Notes: generated by a model from the letters alone, not told the origin. DNA of 6,261 nucleotides from an uncultured Altererythrobacter sp. (GCA_946885545.1 CAMPGP010000134.1:1-6261), one strand, 5' to 3'. Positions 1-6,060 are shown, numbered from the stretch's first letter. Numbers and translations are program-made.

Positions 1-70
1 GCCTAGACGGCCGAAGGCCACCTGCACAGCGAACCGGATCAGCGCGTGACGGACGTGACTTGGAGTGGTT

Positions 71-91
71 CGGGCTGCGACCAGCAGCCCG
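71..91 (-). terminator. Possible terminator or 3'-end hairpin (8-bp perfect stem)
   Basis: CGGGCTGC (71-78) and GCAGCCCG (84-91) are perfect inverted repeats around a 5-base loop. The hairpin lies about 72 bp beyond the stop of the minus-strand GMC gene. The stem is strong, but no U-tract follows on the minus strand, so it is not a canonical intrinsic terminator. It could instead stabilise a 3' end or be incidental in GC-rich DNA. The terminator reading is an inference from position. Confidence 0.3.
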
Positions 92-107
92 CAAGCGCGA
101 CCGCGCG

Positions 108-124
108 CCGGCCGGTTAGGCCGG
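108..124 (-). other. GC-rich inverted repeat (6-bp stem, 5-base loop)
   Basis: CCGGCC (108-113), loop GGTTA, GGCCGG (119-124). It sits between the end of the GMC gene and the stronger hairpin at 71-91. No T-run follows. Together these repeats may form the 3' end of the operon transcript, but short GC palindromes are frequent in such DNA. Confidence 0.3.
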
Positions 125-163
125 AAGCCAATCGGCCCGGATGGGCCGCGCCGGCGCTTGAGG

Positions 164-1750
164 CTATAACAAATGACTCCCCACGAAATCCGCGCACCTC
201 TCGCCGATCATGATGCTCGGCGCGTTGGTGTTGCCGCTCACGAGGCGCGGCATGATCGAGGCGTCGGCTATCCACAGGCCGTCCAGGCCGTTGGCCTTGA
301 GCGTGGGGTCGACCACGGCATCCGCGTCGACGCCCATGCGGCAGGTGCCGACGGGGTGGTAGACGGTGTCCGCGCGGCTGCGGATGAGCTCGTCGAGCGC
401 GGCGTCGTCGGCGAGGTCGATCGGGTAGCGGTCCTGCGGGTGGTAGTCGGCGAGCGGCGGGGCCTCGACGATCCGGTGCGACAGGCGCACGCCTGCGCGC
501 AAGGTCGCCATGTCGCGTTCGTCGGCGAGGAAGTTGGGGTCGATCGCCGGGGCAGCGGCCGCGTCGGGCGAGGCGAGGCGCACGGTGCCGCGGCTCTCGG
601 GCCGCAACACACAGGCGTGGAGCGAGAAGCCGTGGCCCTTTACCTTGGTGCGCCCGTGATCCTCCAGCATCGCGGGGACGAAGTGCCACTGCACGTCGGG
701 CGCGCGGGCATCGGGCATGACGCGCCAGAACCCGCCCGCCTCCGCATAAGGCGTGGTCATCGCACCGGTGCGCGTGCGGCGGTGCTCCAGGATGGCCTTT
801 ATCATGCGCCAAGTGCCCGCGAGGCTGTCGCCGATCAGATCGCGGCTTTCGGTCGCCCAGCTCGAAACGTAGTCGACGTGATCCTGCAGGTCGCTGCCGA
901 CCGCGGGCCGGTCGAGCGCGACCTCGATCCCGTGCTCGCGCAAATGTGCGCCCGGGCCGATGCCCGACAGCATCAGGATCTGCGGGCTGTTGAACGCGCC
1001 CGCCGACAGCACCACGCCGCCGCGCGCCCGAAACACCTCGCGCTTGCCGCCACGGCGGATCGCGACGCCGGTCACGCGCCCGTCCTCGATCACCAGCCTC
1101 TCGACCAGCGTGCCGGTCTTGACCGTGAGGTTGCTGCGCGCCTTCAGGGGCTCGACGTAGGCGCGTGCCGCGGACCAGCGCTCGCCGCCCTTCTGCGTTA
1201 CTTGGTAGAGCCCGAAGCCTTCCTGCTTCGCGCCGTTGAAGTCGGCGTTCAGCGGCATCTGCAGCGCCGCCGCGCTCTCGACGAAGGCGAGGCTGCCGGG
1301 GTTGGGCCACTTCTGGTCTTCGACGCTCAGCGGCCCGTCGGCGCCGTGGAATTCGTCCGCCCCGCGCACGTTGCCTTCGGCGCGCTTGAAGAAGGGCAGA
1401 ACCTCGTCGTAGCTCCATCCGGCGCAGCCGAGCGCGGCCCAGTTGTCGTAGTCCCACCGGTGGCCGCGAATGTAGATCATCGCGTTAATCGCGCTCGACC
1501 CGCCCAGGCCCCGGCCGCGCGGCTGGTAGCCGGCGCGGCCGTTCAGCCCCTTTTGCGGCACCGTCTCGTAGCGGTAGTTCGAAGCCTTGGGGATGAAGGG
1601 CATCATGCCCGGCGTCTTGACCCGGAAATTGTCGTTGGTCCCGCCCGCTTCGAGCAGGCAGACGCTGCGCCGCCCGTCTTCCGCCAGCCTGCCGGCGACC
1701 GCGCTCCCCGCGCTGCCGCCGCCGATCACGATCACGTCGAATTCCGTCAT
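164..1750 (-). CDS. GMC family FAD-dependent oxidoreductase (choline/alcohol dehydrogenase type)
   Basis: A 528-aa flavoenzyme predicted to oxidise an alcohol to the aldehyde using FAD; it probably acts in the cytoplasm, as no signal peptide is visible. The ADP-binding fold is at residues 6-20 (VIVIGGGSAGSAVAG), with the acidic residue of the fold at E35. GMC signature 1 lies at 79-95 (GRGLGGSSAINAMIYIR) and signature 2 at 251-265 (GAFNSPQILMLSGIG). The C-terminal substrate domain carries the expected catalytic pair: H465 in YHPVGTC and an Asn in SGNTNAP (N509 by analogy with choline oxidase). Length matches the family (about 530-560 aa). The start is ATG at 1750, preceded by GGGAGAGGA ending 6 nt upstream; the frame stays open to 1849, but that extension overlaps the upstream gene and lacks family features. 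It is the last gene of a three-gene minus-strand operon, 25 bp after the hydroxylase gene. Substrate is unknown; choline dehydrogenase is possible, but no betaine genes are adjacent. Confidence 0.95.
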   Translation of the reverse strand: MTEFDVIVIGGGSAGSAVAGRLAEDGRRSVCLLEAGGTNDNFRVKTPGMMPFIPKASNYRYETVPQKGLNGRAGYQPRGRGLGGSSAINAMIYIRGHRWDYDNWAALGCAGWSYDEVLPFFKRAEGNVRGADEFHGADGPLSVEDQKWPNPGSLAFVESAAALQMPLNADFNGAKQEGFGLYQVTQKGGERWSAARAYVEPLKARSNLTVKTGTLVERLVIEDGRVTGVAIRRGGKREVFRARGGVVLSAGAFNSPQILMLSGIGPGAHLREHGIEVALDRPAVGSDLQDHVDYVSSWATESRDLIGDSLAGTWRMIKAILEHRRTRTGAMTTPYAEAGGFWRVMPDARAPDVQWHFVPAMLEDHGRTKVKGHGFSLHACVLRPESRGTVRLASPDAAAAPAIDPNFLADERDMATLRAGVRLSHRIVEAPPLADYHPQDRYPIDLADDAALDELIRSRADTVYHPVGTCRMGVDADAVVDPTLKANGLDGLWIADASIMPRLVSGNTNAPSIMIGERCADFVGSHLL

Positions 1751-1756
1751 ATCCCA

Positions 1757-1765
1757 TCCTCTCCC
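1757..1765 (-). promoter_or_regulatory. Ribosome binding site of the GMC oxidoreductase
   Basis: On the minus strand GGGAGAGGA ends 6 nt before the ATG at 1750. This is the best Shine-Dalgarno in the minus-strand operon and decides the start against the longer open frame. Confidence 0.75.
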
Positions 1766-1775
1766 GAGAACAGGA

Positions 1776-2702
1776 TTAAGCAGCCTCGCTGTCGGGAGCA
1801 ATCGGGTTTCGACTTGCAACCGCTTCCTGCCGTTCGCGCCAGCGCGCACGGATCATGTCGCTCGTCTCGCGGCTGCCGTCGTGCGTCCAGCCGGGTTCGC
1901 GCAGGATGTAGCCCAGCTTGTGCCGCCACGGCGCGCGCCAGATGTCCTGCACCATGCCGATCCATTCGTGGAACACCGAATGCAGCAGGTTGAAGCTGCC
2001 GAGCTGCCTGACGATGCCGTAGCGGATGCGCTCGCCGTCGTGTTCGGGCTCAAAGGTGCCGAATATCTTGTCCCATACGATGAAGACGCCCGCGTAATTG
2101 CGGTCGAGGTAGCGCGGGTTGGTCGCATGGTGGACCCGGTGGTGGCTGGGCGTGTTCATCACCGCCTCGAACCAGCGCGGCATCCGCTGAATTGCCTCGG
2201 TGTGGATCCAGAACTGGTAGATCAGGTTGAACCCGCCCACGACCGCGATCATCACCGGGTGGAAGCCGAGCAGCACCAGCGGCAGCTTGAACGCGAAGCC
2301 CAGCGTGAACGCGCCGGTCCAGGTCTGCCGCAATGCGGTGGAGAGGTTGTAGTGCTGGCTCGAATGGTGGTTCACGTGGCTCGCCCAGAACCAGCGCACC
2401 CGGTGCCCGGCGCGGTGGATCCAGTAGTAGGCGAGATCGTCGAGCACGAAGCACACCGGCCATGCCCACCAGACCCAGCCGATGTCGAACAGCCGGTATT
2501 CGTAGACCGCGAGAAACACGAGCAGCGCGAAGCCGCCGAGCAGCACGCCCGCCACCGTGCTGCCGAGCCCGAAGGCGAGACTGGTGAGCGTGTCGCGCGC
2601 CTCGTAGGCCTCGGGCCGCCGTTTCCATGCCCACAGCATTTCGGCCAGCACGAGCAGGACGAAGCCGGGTACGGCATAATCTACGGGCGAGAAATCGGGC
2701 AT
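1776..2702 (-). CDS. Sterol desaturase / fatty acid hydroxylase family protein, alkylglycerol monooxygenase-like
   Basis: A 308-aa integral membrane di-iron oxygenase candidate. The histidine clusters of the superfamily are all visible: HRAGH (H96, H100), HVNHH (H109, H112, H113) followed by SSQHYNLSTALRQ, a lone H167 in IHTEA, and SHHRVHH (H187, H188, H191, H192). The block HHSSxxYNLSTALRQ closely resembles the alkylglycerol monooxygenase (TMEM195) branch rather than C-5 sterol desaturase or carotenoid hydroxylase. Hydrophobic segments lie at about 8-26, 44-67, 74-94 and 133-165, so the iron site would face the cytoplasm from the inner membrane. AGMO itself is longer (about 445 aa); the extra C-terminal membrane part is absent here, as in many bacterial members. 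The ATG at 2702 comes 12 nt after the upstream gene's stop and has no good Shine-Dalgarno, suggesting translational coupling. The substrate (ether lipid, sterol, hopanoid or fatty acid) is not determinable from sequence. Confidence 0.93.
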   Translation of the reverse strand: MPDFSPVDYAVPGFVLLVLAEMLWAWKRRPEAYEARDTLTSLAFGLGSTVAGVLLGGFALLVFLAVYEYRLFDIGWVWWAWPVCFVLDDLAYYWIHRAGHRVRWFWASHVNHHSSQHYNLSTALRQTWTGAFTLGFAFKLPLVLLGFHPVMIAVVGGFNLIYQFWIHTEAIQRMPRWFEAVMNTPSHHRVHHATNPRYLDRNYAGVFIVWDKIFGTFEPEHDGERIRYGIVRQLGSFNLLHSVFHEWIGMVQDIWRAPWRHKLGYILREPGWTHDGSRETSDMIRARWRERQEAVASRNPIAPDSEAA

Positions 2703-2714
2703 GGCGTTATCGCA

Positions 2715-3113
2715 TCATAACCTGCGCAGGCTGGCCGCCCAATACTGCGCCTGCGGGCCCAGATCGAGCGTCACCTCGCCGAAGCGTTTCTCTCCGGTGC
2801 CCACGACGAGTTGGTGTCGGTCGAGCCGGACGTGCGCGTGGCCGGTCAGAAGACGCGATGCGAAATGCGCGCCGTGGCGGCGCAGCAGCAGCACTTGCCC
2901 GTCGGTATCGCGCAGCAGCGCTGCATGCCCTGCGCGGTCGATCGCGACCTCCACCGCGGCAAATCCGGAAACCGCCTCGTCTGCCAGTTCGCGCGCGTGC
3001 ATCTCGTCGCGAATGCGCAGGTCTCCGCCCAGACCGAGCTTCCAGGCAATGCCCGCAAGCACGAGAATCGCGACGAGAGAGCCCCCCAGGCGCAGGACGA
3101 GATCCGCATCCAT
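2715..3113 (-). CDS. Conserved-looking small protein with an N-terminal membrane anchor, function unknown
   Basis: A 132-aa protein of no family I can name. Residues 5-27 form one hydrophobic helix (LVLRLGGSLVAILVLAGIAWKLG). A charged helix follows (30-48, with DEMHARELADEA). The remainder, 50-132, looks mostly beta-stranded with alternating hydrophobic positions (AAVEVAIDR, GQVLLLRR, HQLVVGTG, GEVTLDLG) and ends in QAQYWAASLRRL. No catalytic motif is apparent. By the positive-inside rule its orientation is ambiguous. The start is ATG at 3113, with no in-frame Met and only a weak ribosome site just upstream. The frame remains open to 4262, but that region is antisense to the M20 gene and is not credible as coding. 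It is the first gene of the operon with the hydroxylase and the GMC enzyme, so it may be an accessory or targeting factor for the membrane oxygenase; that is inference from position only. Confidence 0.75.
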   Translation of the reverse strand: MDADLVLRLGGSLVAILVLAGIAWKLGLGGDLRIRDEMHARELADEAVSGFAAVEVAIDRAGHAALLRDTDGQVLLLRRHGAHFASRLLTGHAHVRLDRHQLVVGTGEKRFGEVTLDLGPQAQYWAASLRRL

Positions 3114-3209
3114 GCAGCGGACTTGCCATGCGGCATCTGCACTGTCGAGGCTTGCCGGTTTGCAAATCTTCGCCCGGACCCTAGAGCGGCGCAACAAAGG
3201 GAGAGATCG
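3114..3209. promoter_or_regulatory. Divergent promoter region between the lipid-oxidation operon and the M20 gene
   Basis: These 96 bp separate two divergent start codons, so promoters for both directions should lie here or overlap the 5' coding ends. I found no convincing -35/-10 pair on either strand. Two small palindromes are visible: TTTGCAAA at 3159-3166 and TGCC-ATGC-GGCA at 3124-3135. Either could be an operator, but both are short enough to occur by chance. The assignment rests on gene topology. Confidence 0.45.
3198..3203 (+). promoter_or_regulatory. Ribosome binding site of the M20 amidohydrolase
   Basis: AGGGAG ends 6 nt before the ATG at 3210. This placement, together with the signal peptide that begins at that ATG, fixes the start against the longer open frame beginning at 2811. 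Confidence 0.8.
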
Positions 3210-4634
3210 ATGACCAGAACCCGGTTCCTGATTGCCGCAGCCGCCATGTTCACGAGCGCACCGGCGCTGGCGCAGGAGTTCGACGCGATCGCCGCGGTCG
3301 ATGCGCAGTACGAGCGCACTGAGCGCGTCGCGCGCCAGCTGTGGGACTGGGCGGAAGTCGGCTATCAGGAGACCCGCTCGAGCGAACTGCTGCAGTCCGA
3401 GCTGAAAGCCAGCGGCTTCACTATCGAGCGCGGGGTGGCGGAGATTCCGACCGCGTTCGTCGCCGAATACGGCAGCGGGGGCCCGGTGATCGCGATCCTC
3501 GGCGAATTCGATGCGCTGCCCGGCATCAGCCAGTCCGACGCGGCGCTGCGCGAGGAGATCGCGGGCAAGCACGCCGCGCACGCCTGCGGCCACAACCTCT
3601 TCGCCGCCGGTTCGCTCGCGGCGGCGATTGCGGTTCGGCAATGGCTCGAGGAAACCGGCACACCGGGCCGCGTCCGCTTCTACGGCACCCCTGCCGAAGA
3701 GGGTGGCTCGGGCAAGGTCTACATGACCCGCGCAGGCCTGTTCGACGACGTCGACGTGGCGCTGCACTGGCATGCCGACGACGAGAACAGCGCGGCGGCG
3801 CAGACCAGCCTCGCCAATCGGTCGGCCAAGTTTCGCTTCCGCGGCAAGTCCGCGCATGCGGCGGGCGCGCCCGAGCAGGGTCGCTCCGCGCTCGACGGAG
3901 TCGAGGCGATGAACATGATGGTCAACATGATGCGCGAGCACACGAGCATGGATTCGCGCATCCACTACGTCATCACCGAGGGGGGCAGCGCGCCCAACGT
4001 GATCCCCGATTTCGCCGAAGTGTTCTATTACGTGCGCCATTCCGAGACCCCCGAGGTCGAGGCGCTGTGGGAACGGCTGGAGGCGGCGGCGGAAGGCGCA
4101 GCCACCGGCACCGGCACCGAAGTCGAGTGGGAAGTCATCCACGGCAACAATCCGTTGCTGGTGAACGAATCGCTGGCGAAGATGATGGATGCCAAGCTGC
4201 GCGAGGTCGGCGGGATCGAATATACGGCGGAAGAGCGCGCCTGGGCCGAGCAGCTGTCGCAAAGCCTCGGCGAGGCGGCGGAGCCGCTGGCGAGCGCGGG
4301 GGAGATCAAGCCCTACGATACGTCGCTCGGCTATGGCTCGACCGACGTGGGCGACGTGTCGTGGGCGACGCCGACGGTCGGCTTGCGGACCGCGACCTGG
4401 GTCCCCGGCACGTCATCGCACAGCTGGCAGTCGGCGGCCGCGAGCGGGACGACGATCGGCTACAAGGGCGCACAGGTCGCCGCCAAGACGATGACGCTCG
4501 CCGCAATCGAGCTGTTCGGCAACTCCGATCTTCGCGAGCGGGCGCGCGCCGAATTCGATGCGGCGCGGGGCGAAGGCTACGAATACCGTTCGCTTCTCGG
4601 CGACCGCGATCCGCCGCTCGACTATCGAAAATAG
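3210..4634 (+). CDS. Exported M20 family metallo-amidohydrolase, AbgB-like
   Basis: A 474-aa dinuclear-metal peptidase/amidase homologue expected to cleave an amide bond in an N-acyl amino acid or aminobenzoyl-glutamate type substrate. Residues 1-21 form a Sec signal peptide (MTRTR, hydrophobic core, APALA) with likely cleavage at A21|Q22, so it should act in the periplasm. Landmarks: GEFDALPG at 98-105; HACGHN with metal ligands C126 and H128; PAEEGG with E163 as probable general base and E164 as ligand; LHWH with H188; the lid/dimerisation domain at about 203-310, starting near KFRFRGKSAHAAGAPEQGRSA; and the distal ligand H404 in SSHSW. Ligand assignment follows the M20D plant IAA-amino-acid hydrolases. 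The segments GEFDALPG, CGHN and APNVIP are strongly AbgB-like; AbgB of E. coli is cytoplasmic, pairs with AbgA and lacks a leader, and no abgA-type partner is visible here. It is a single gene, divergent from the lipid-oxidation operon and convergent with the DUF442 gene. Exact substrate is unknown. Confidence 0.93.
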   Translation: MTRTRFLIAAAAMFTSAPALAQEFDAIAAVDAQYERTERVARQLWDWAEVGYQETRSSELLQSELKASGFTIERGVAEIPTAFVAEYGSGGPVIAILGEFDALPGISQSDAALREEIAGKHAAHACGHNLFAAGSLAAAIAVRQWLEETGTPGRVRFYGTPAEEGGSGKVYMTRAGLFDDVDVALHWHADDENSAAAQTSLANRSAKFRFRGKSAHAAGAPEQGRSALDGVEAMNMMVNMMREHTSMDSRIHYVITEGGSAPNVIPDFAEVFYYVRHSETPEVEALWERLEAAAEGAATGTGTEVEWEVIHGNNPLLVNESLAKMMDAKLREVGGIEYTAEERAWAEQLSQSLGEAAEPLASAGEIKPYDTSLGYGSTDVGDVSWATPTVGLRTATWVPGTSSHSWQSAAASGTTIGYKGAQVAAKTMTLAAIELFGNSDLRERARAEFDAARGEGYEYRSLLGDRDPPLDYRK

Positions 4635-4641
4635 GGCAGGG

Positions 4642-5082
4642 TCAGCCGCGCGCGCGGGCGGCGAGCATGTCCATAGCCGGGCGTACCGGCGCGACGTCGT
4701 AGCCTGCGGCAGCAGCGGCGGCGGCAATCGCTTCCGGATCGCGCCCGGCCCCTGCCTGCGCGAGCGCCCACAGGAGCGTCGAGCGGGTGCCCGTGCGGCA
4801 ATAGGCGAGCACTTTGCCTTCTGCCCCGTCCAGGGCCGCGGTCATCGCCTCGACCTGTGCCTCGCCGAAGCCCGAACCACCCACGGGAATCGCCAGGTAG
4901 TCCAGCCCCGCCGCGCGGGCGGCGGACTCGATCTCGGCACCCGTCGGCTGGTCTTCCGCCTCGCCGTCGGGGCGGTTGTTGATCACCAGCGTGACCCCTT
5001 GCGCCTTCGCGGCAACGAGATCGGCCGGGCCGATCTGCGGGCTGGCGAACACGGCCTCGCCGAGGGTGCGGAAGTCGCTCAT
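4642..5082 (-). CDS. DUF442 / TIGR01244 family phosphatase-like or sulfurtransferase-like protein
   Basis: A 146-aa cytoplasmic protein with a small protein-tyrosine-phosphatase-like fold. The core includes SPQIGPADL at 14-22, VTLVINNRPDGE at 30-41 with the DQPTGAEIE segment at 44-52, the conserved YLAIPV at 62-67, and the active-site loop YCRTGTRS at 94-101 with C95 and R100. This is the short CX4R loop of the family rather than the CX5R of classical tyrosine phosphatases. The same domain occurs fused to metallo-beta-lactamase-like sulfur dioxygenases in Blh-type proteins, which is why databases use both sulfurtransferase and phosphatase names. The C-terminal 45 residues are alanine-rich. 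The ATG at 5082 overlaps the terC stop as ATGA, with a weak GGTGG 4 nt upstream, so translation is probably coupled to terC. True activity is unproven for this type. Confidence 0.9.
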   Translation of the reverse strand: MSDFRTLGEAVFASPQIGPADLVAAKAQGVTLVINNRPDGEAEDQPTGAEIESAARAAGLDYLAIPVGGSGFGEAQVEAMTAALDGAEGKVLAYCRTGTRSTLLWALAQAGAGRDPEAIAAAAAAAGYDVAPVRPAMDMLAARARG

Positions 5083-5885
5083 TCGGCCACCGTCGTCGCG
5101 ACCTTCGTCCGCCGGTTGCGCTGGACCATGTTGAGCAGTTCGACCCCGACCGAGAAGGCCATCGCCGCGTAGATGTAACCCTTGGGCACGTGGAAGCCGA
5201 ACCCGTCGGCAATCAAGACGAGACCGATCATCACCAGGAAGGCCAGCGCGAGCATGACCAGCGTGGGGTTTTTCTCGATGAAGCGCGCCAGCGGGTCGGC
5301 AGCGATCATCATGATGCCGACGGTGATGACGACCGCGGTGACCATGATCGGGATGTCGTCGGTCATGCCGACAGCGGTGAGGATCGAATCGACCGAGAAG
5401 ACGATGTCGATCGCCACGATCTGGGCGATCACCGTGCCGAACGTGGCGGTCGCCGCGGCGGCCATGCCGGGGGTCTTGTCGAGCAAGTCGCCCGAATTGT
5501 CCGCCGGCTCCATCGAATGGTGGATTTCCTTGGTCGCCTTCCACAGCAGGAACAGCCCGCCGACGAGCAGGATGAGATCGCGGCCTGAGAATGCCGTCTC
5601 GAAGGTCGGCTCGCCGTAAGGGCCGGGCGAGCCCTGGATGCCGAGGTCGAACAGCGGCGTCTGCAAGGTGACGATCCATCCGATCAGCATCAGCAGGCCG
5701 ATCCGCATGACCAGCGCCAGGGTGAGACCGATTCGCCGCGCGCGCTGCTGCTGATGCTCGGGGAGCTTGTTCGAAAGGATCGCGATGAAGATCAGGTTGT
5801 CGACGCCGAGCACGACCTCGAGCGCGATCAGGGTGAGCAGGGCGGCCCAGGCGGCCGGGTCGGAAAGAAGCGCGACGATGTCCAT
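5079..5885 (-). CDS. TerC family integral membrane protein, probable metal (Mn) transporter
   Basis: A 268-aa inner-membrane protein of the TerC/Alx family, which in several bacteria exports manganese or supplies metal to exported enzymes. Both acidic repeat motifs are present: EVVLGVDNLIF (E23, D29) in the first helix and IDIVFSVDSI (D160, D166) in a later one; these residues are expected to coordinate the ion. Hydrophobic helices lie at about 11-36, 52-74, 103-117, 148-172, 178-198, 207-228 and 237-254. The loop at 118-141 is hydrophilic (KATKEIHHSMEPADNSGD). I chose ATG at 5885 (MDIVALLSDPAAW), which matches family N-termini; a TTG at 5903 would add six residues. Neither has a strong Shine-Dalgarno. 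No other tellurite-resistance genes are nearby, so a tellurite role should not be inferred from the name. The gene is first of a two-gene operon with the DUF442 gene. Confidence 0.93.
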   Translation of the reverse strand: MDIVALLSDPAAWAALLTLIALEVVLGVDNLIFIAILSNKLPEHQQQRARRIGLTLALVMRIGLLMLIGWIVTLQTPLFDLGIQGSPGPYGEPTFETAFSGRDLILLVGGLFLLWKATKEIHHSMEPADNSGDLLDKTPGMAAAATATFGTVIAQIVAIDIVFSVDSILTAVGMTDDIPIMVTAVVITVGIMMIAADPLARFIEKNPTLVMLALAFLVMIGLVLIADGFGFHVPKGYIYAAMAFSVGVELLNMVQRNRRTKVATTVAE

Positions 5886-5929
5886 GCGCGGCTGATGCCG
5901 CAACCCGATGCTTCAGGCAAGCGGCCCGC

Positions 5930-5948
5930 AATGCGAAAATGTCACATT
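5930..5948. promoter_or_regulatory. Imperfect inverted repeat, candidate operator between terC and the cold-shock gene
   Basis: AATGCGA - AAATG - TCACATT: the two 7-base arms match at 6 of 7 positions when one is reverse-complemented. It lies 45-63 bp upstream of the terC ATG, where an operator would act. The TGCGA...TCRCA core loosely resembles Fur-family boxes of alphaproteobacteria, which would be coherent with a metal exporter downstream, but the match is only partial. Could be chance. Confidence 0.3.
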
Positions 5949-5980
5949 CTTGCGCCATCGTGGGTCATGCCGTTAAATCG

Positions 5981-6009
5981 TTCGCGCAGACCGGCTTTCT
6001 GCGCTATGG
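5981..6009 (+). promoter_or_regulatory. Weak candidate promoter for the cold-shock gene
   Basis: TTCGCG (5981-5986) and CTATGG (6004-6009) are separated by 17 bp on the plus strand. Neither hexamer is a close match to the sigma-70 type consensus. If used, it would give a leader of about 115-120 nt containing the hairpin at 6061-6097, in line with the long leaders of cold-shock genes. Confidence 0.25.
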
Positions 6010-6060
6010 TCGGCGTTTGGCAGGTGGGAATCCGGCTGGAGAGCGGGATCGGCAACACCA

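Larger units (their letters stand above)
1..163. other. Left-edge intergenic region, no supported gene
   Basis: This stretch lies beyond the stop codon of the GMC oxidoreductase gene. I see no coding region here: the open frames entering it are tails of antisense shadows, and the short edge frames have no recognisable content. What it does hold is a series of short GC-rich inverted repeats (71-91, 108-124 and a weaker one around 134-146). These could act in RNA 3'-end formation for the minus-strand operon. None is followed by a T-run on either strand. A gene end reaching in from outside the window cannot be excluded for the first 50 bases or so. Confidence 0.5.

Noticed and set aside
39..1457. 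472-codon minus-strand frame overlapping the GMC gene
   Set aside because: It is an out-of-frame shadow, dominated by Arg, Ala and Pro, with no motif.
173..1993. 606-codon open frame on the plus strand opposite the GMC gene
   Set aside because: It is antisense to a gene with clear GMC signatures. Its translation is rich in Arg, Ala, Val, Asp and His with no domain, typical of the mirror frame of high-GC coding DNA.
2811..3209. N-terminal extension of the M20 frame to 607 aa
   Set aside because: It would overlap the 132-aa gene and place the signal peptide internally. The good ribosome site and leader at 3210 fix the start.
3114..4262. Upstream extension of the 132-aa protein's frame to a 515-aa protein
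   Set aside because: The extension is antisense to the M20 gene, whose motifs are intact. Only the part from the ATG at 3113 lies outside that gene and has a plausible membrane helix.
3341..4702. 453-codon plus-strand frame overlapping the M20 gene
   Set aside because: It is a frame-shifted shadow with low-complexity Arg/Gly content and no recognisable domain.
5182..5619. Plus-strand frames of 132-145 codons opposite terC
   Set aside because: They are antisense to a clear TerC gene. The Met/Ser/Thr-rich or Asp/His/Arg-rich composition reflects mirrored membrane-helix codons.
5886..5903. TTG start for terC at 5903
   Set aside because: It adds only MRHQPR before a Met that matches family N-termini and has no better ribosome site. 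It cannot be fully excluded.
5083..5958. Upstream extension of the DUF442 frame to 438 aa
   Set aside because: It runs out of frame through terC and reads as His/Arg/Asp-rich shadow. The family N-terminus begins at the ATG at 5082.
5886..5990. Possible yybP-ykoY manganese riboswitch upstream of terC
   Set aside because: TerC-family genes sometimes carry one, but I do not recognise its conserved loops on the minus strand here. A covariance-model search would decide.
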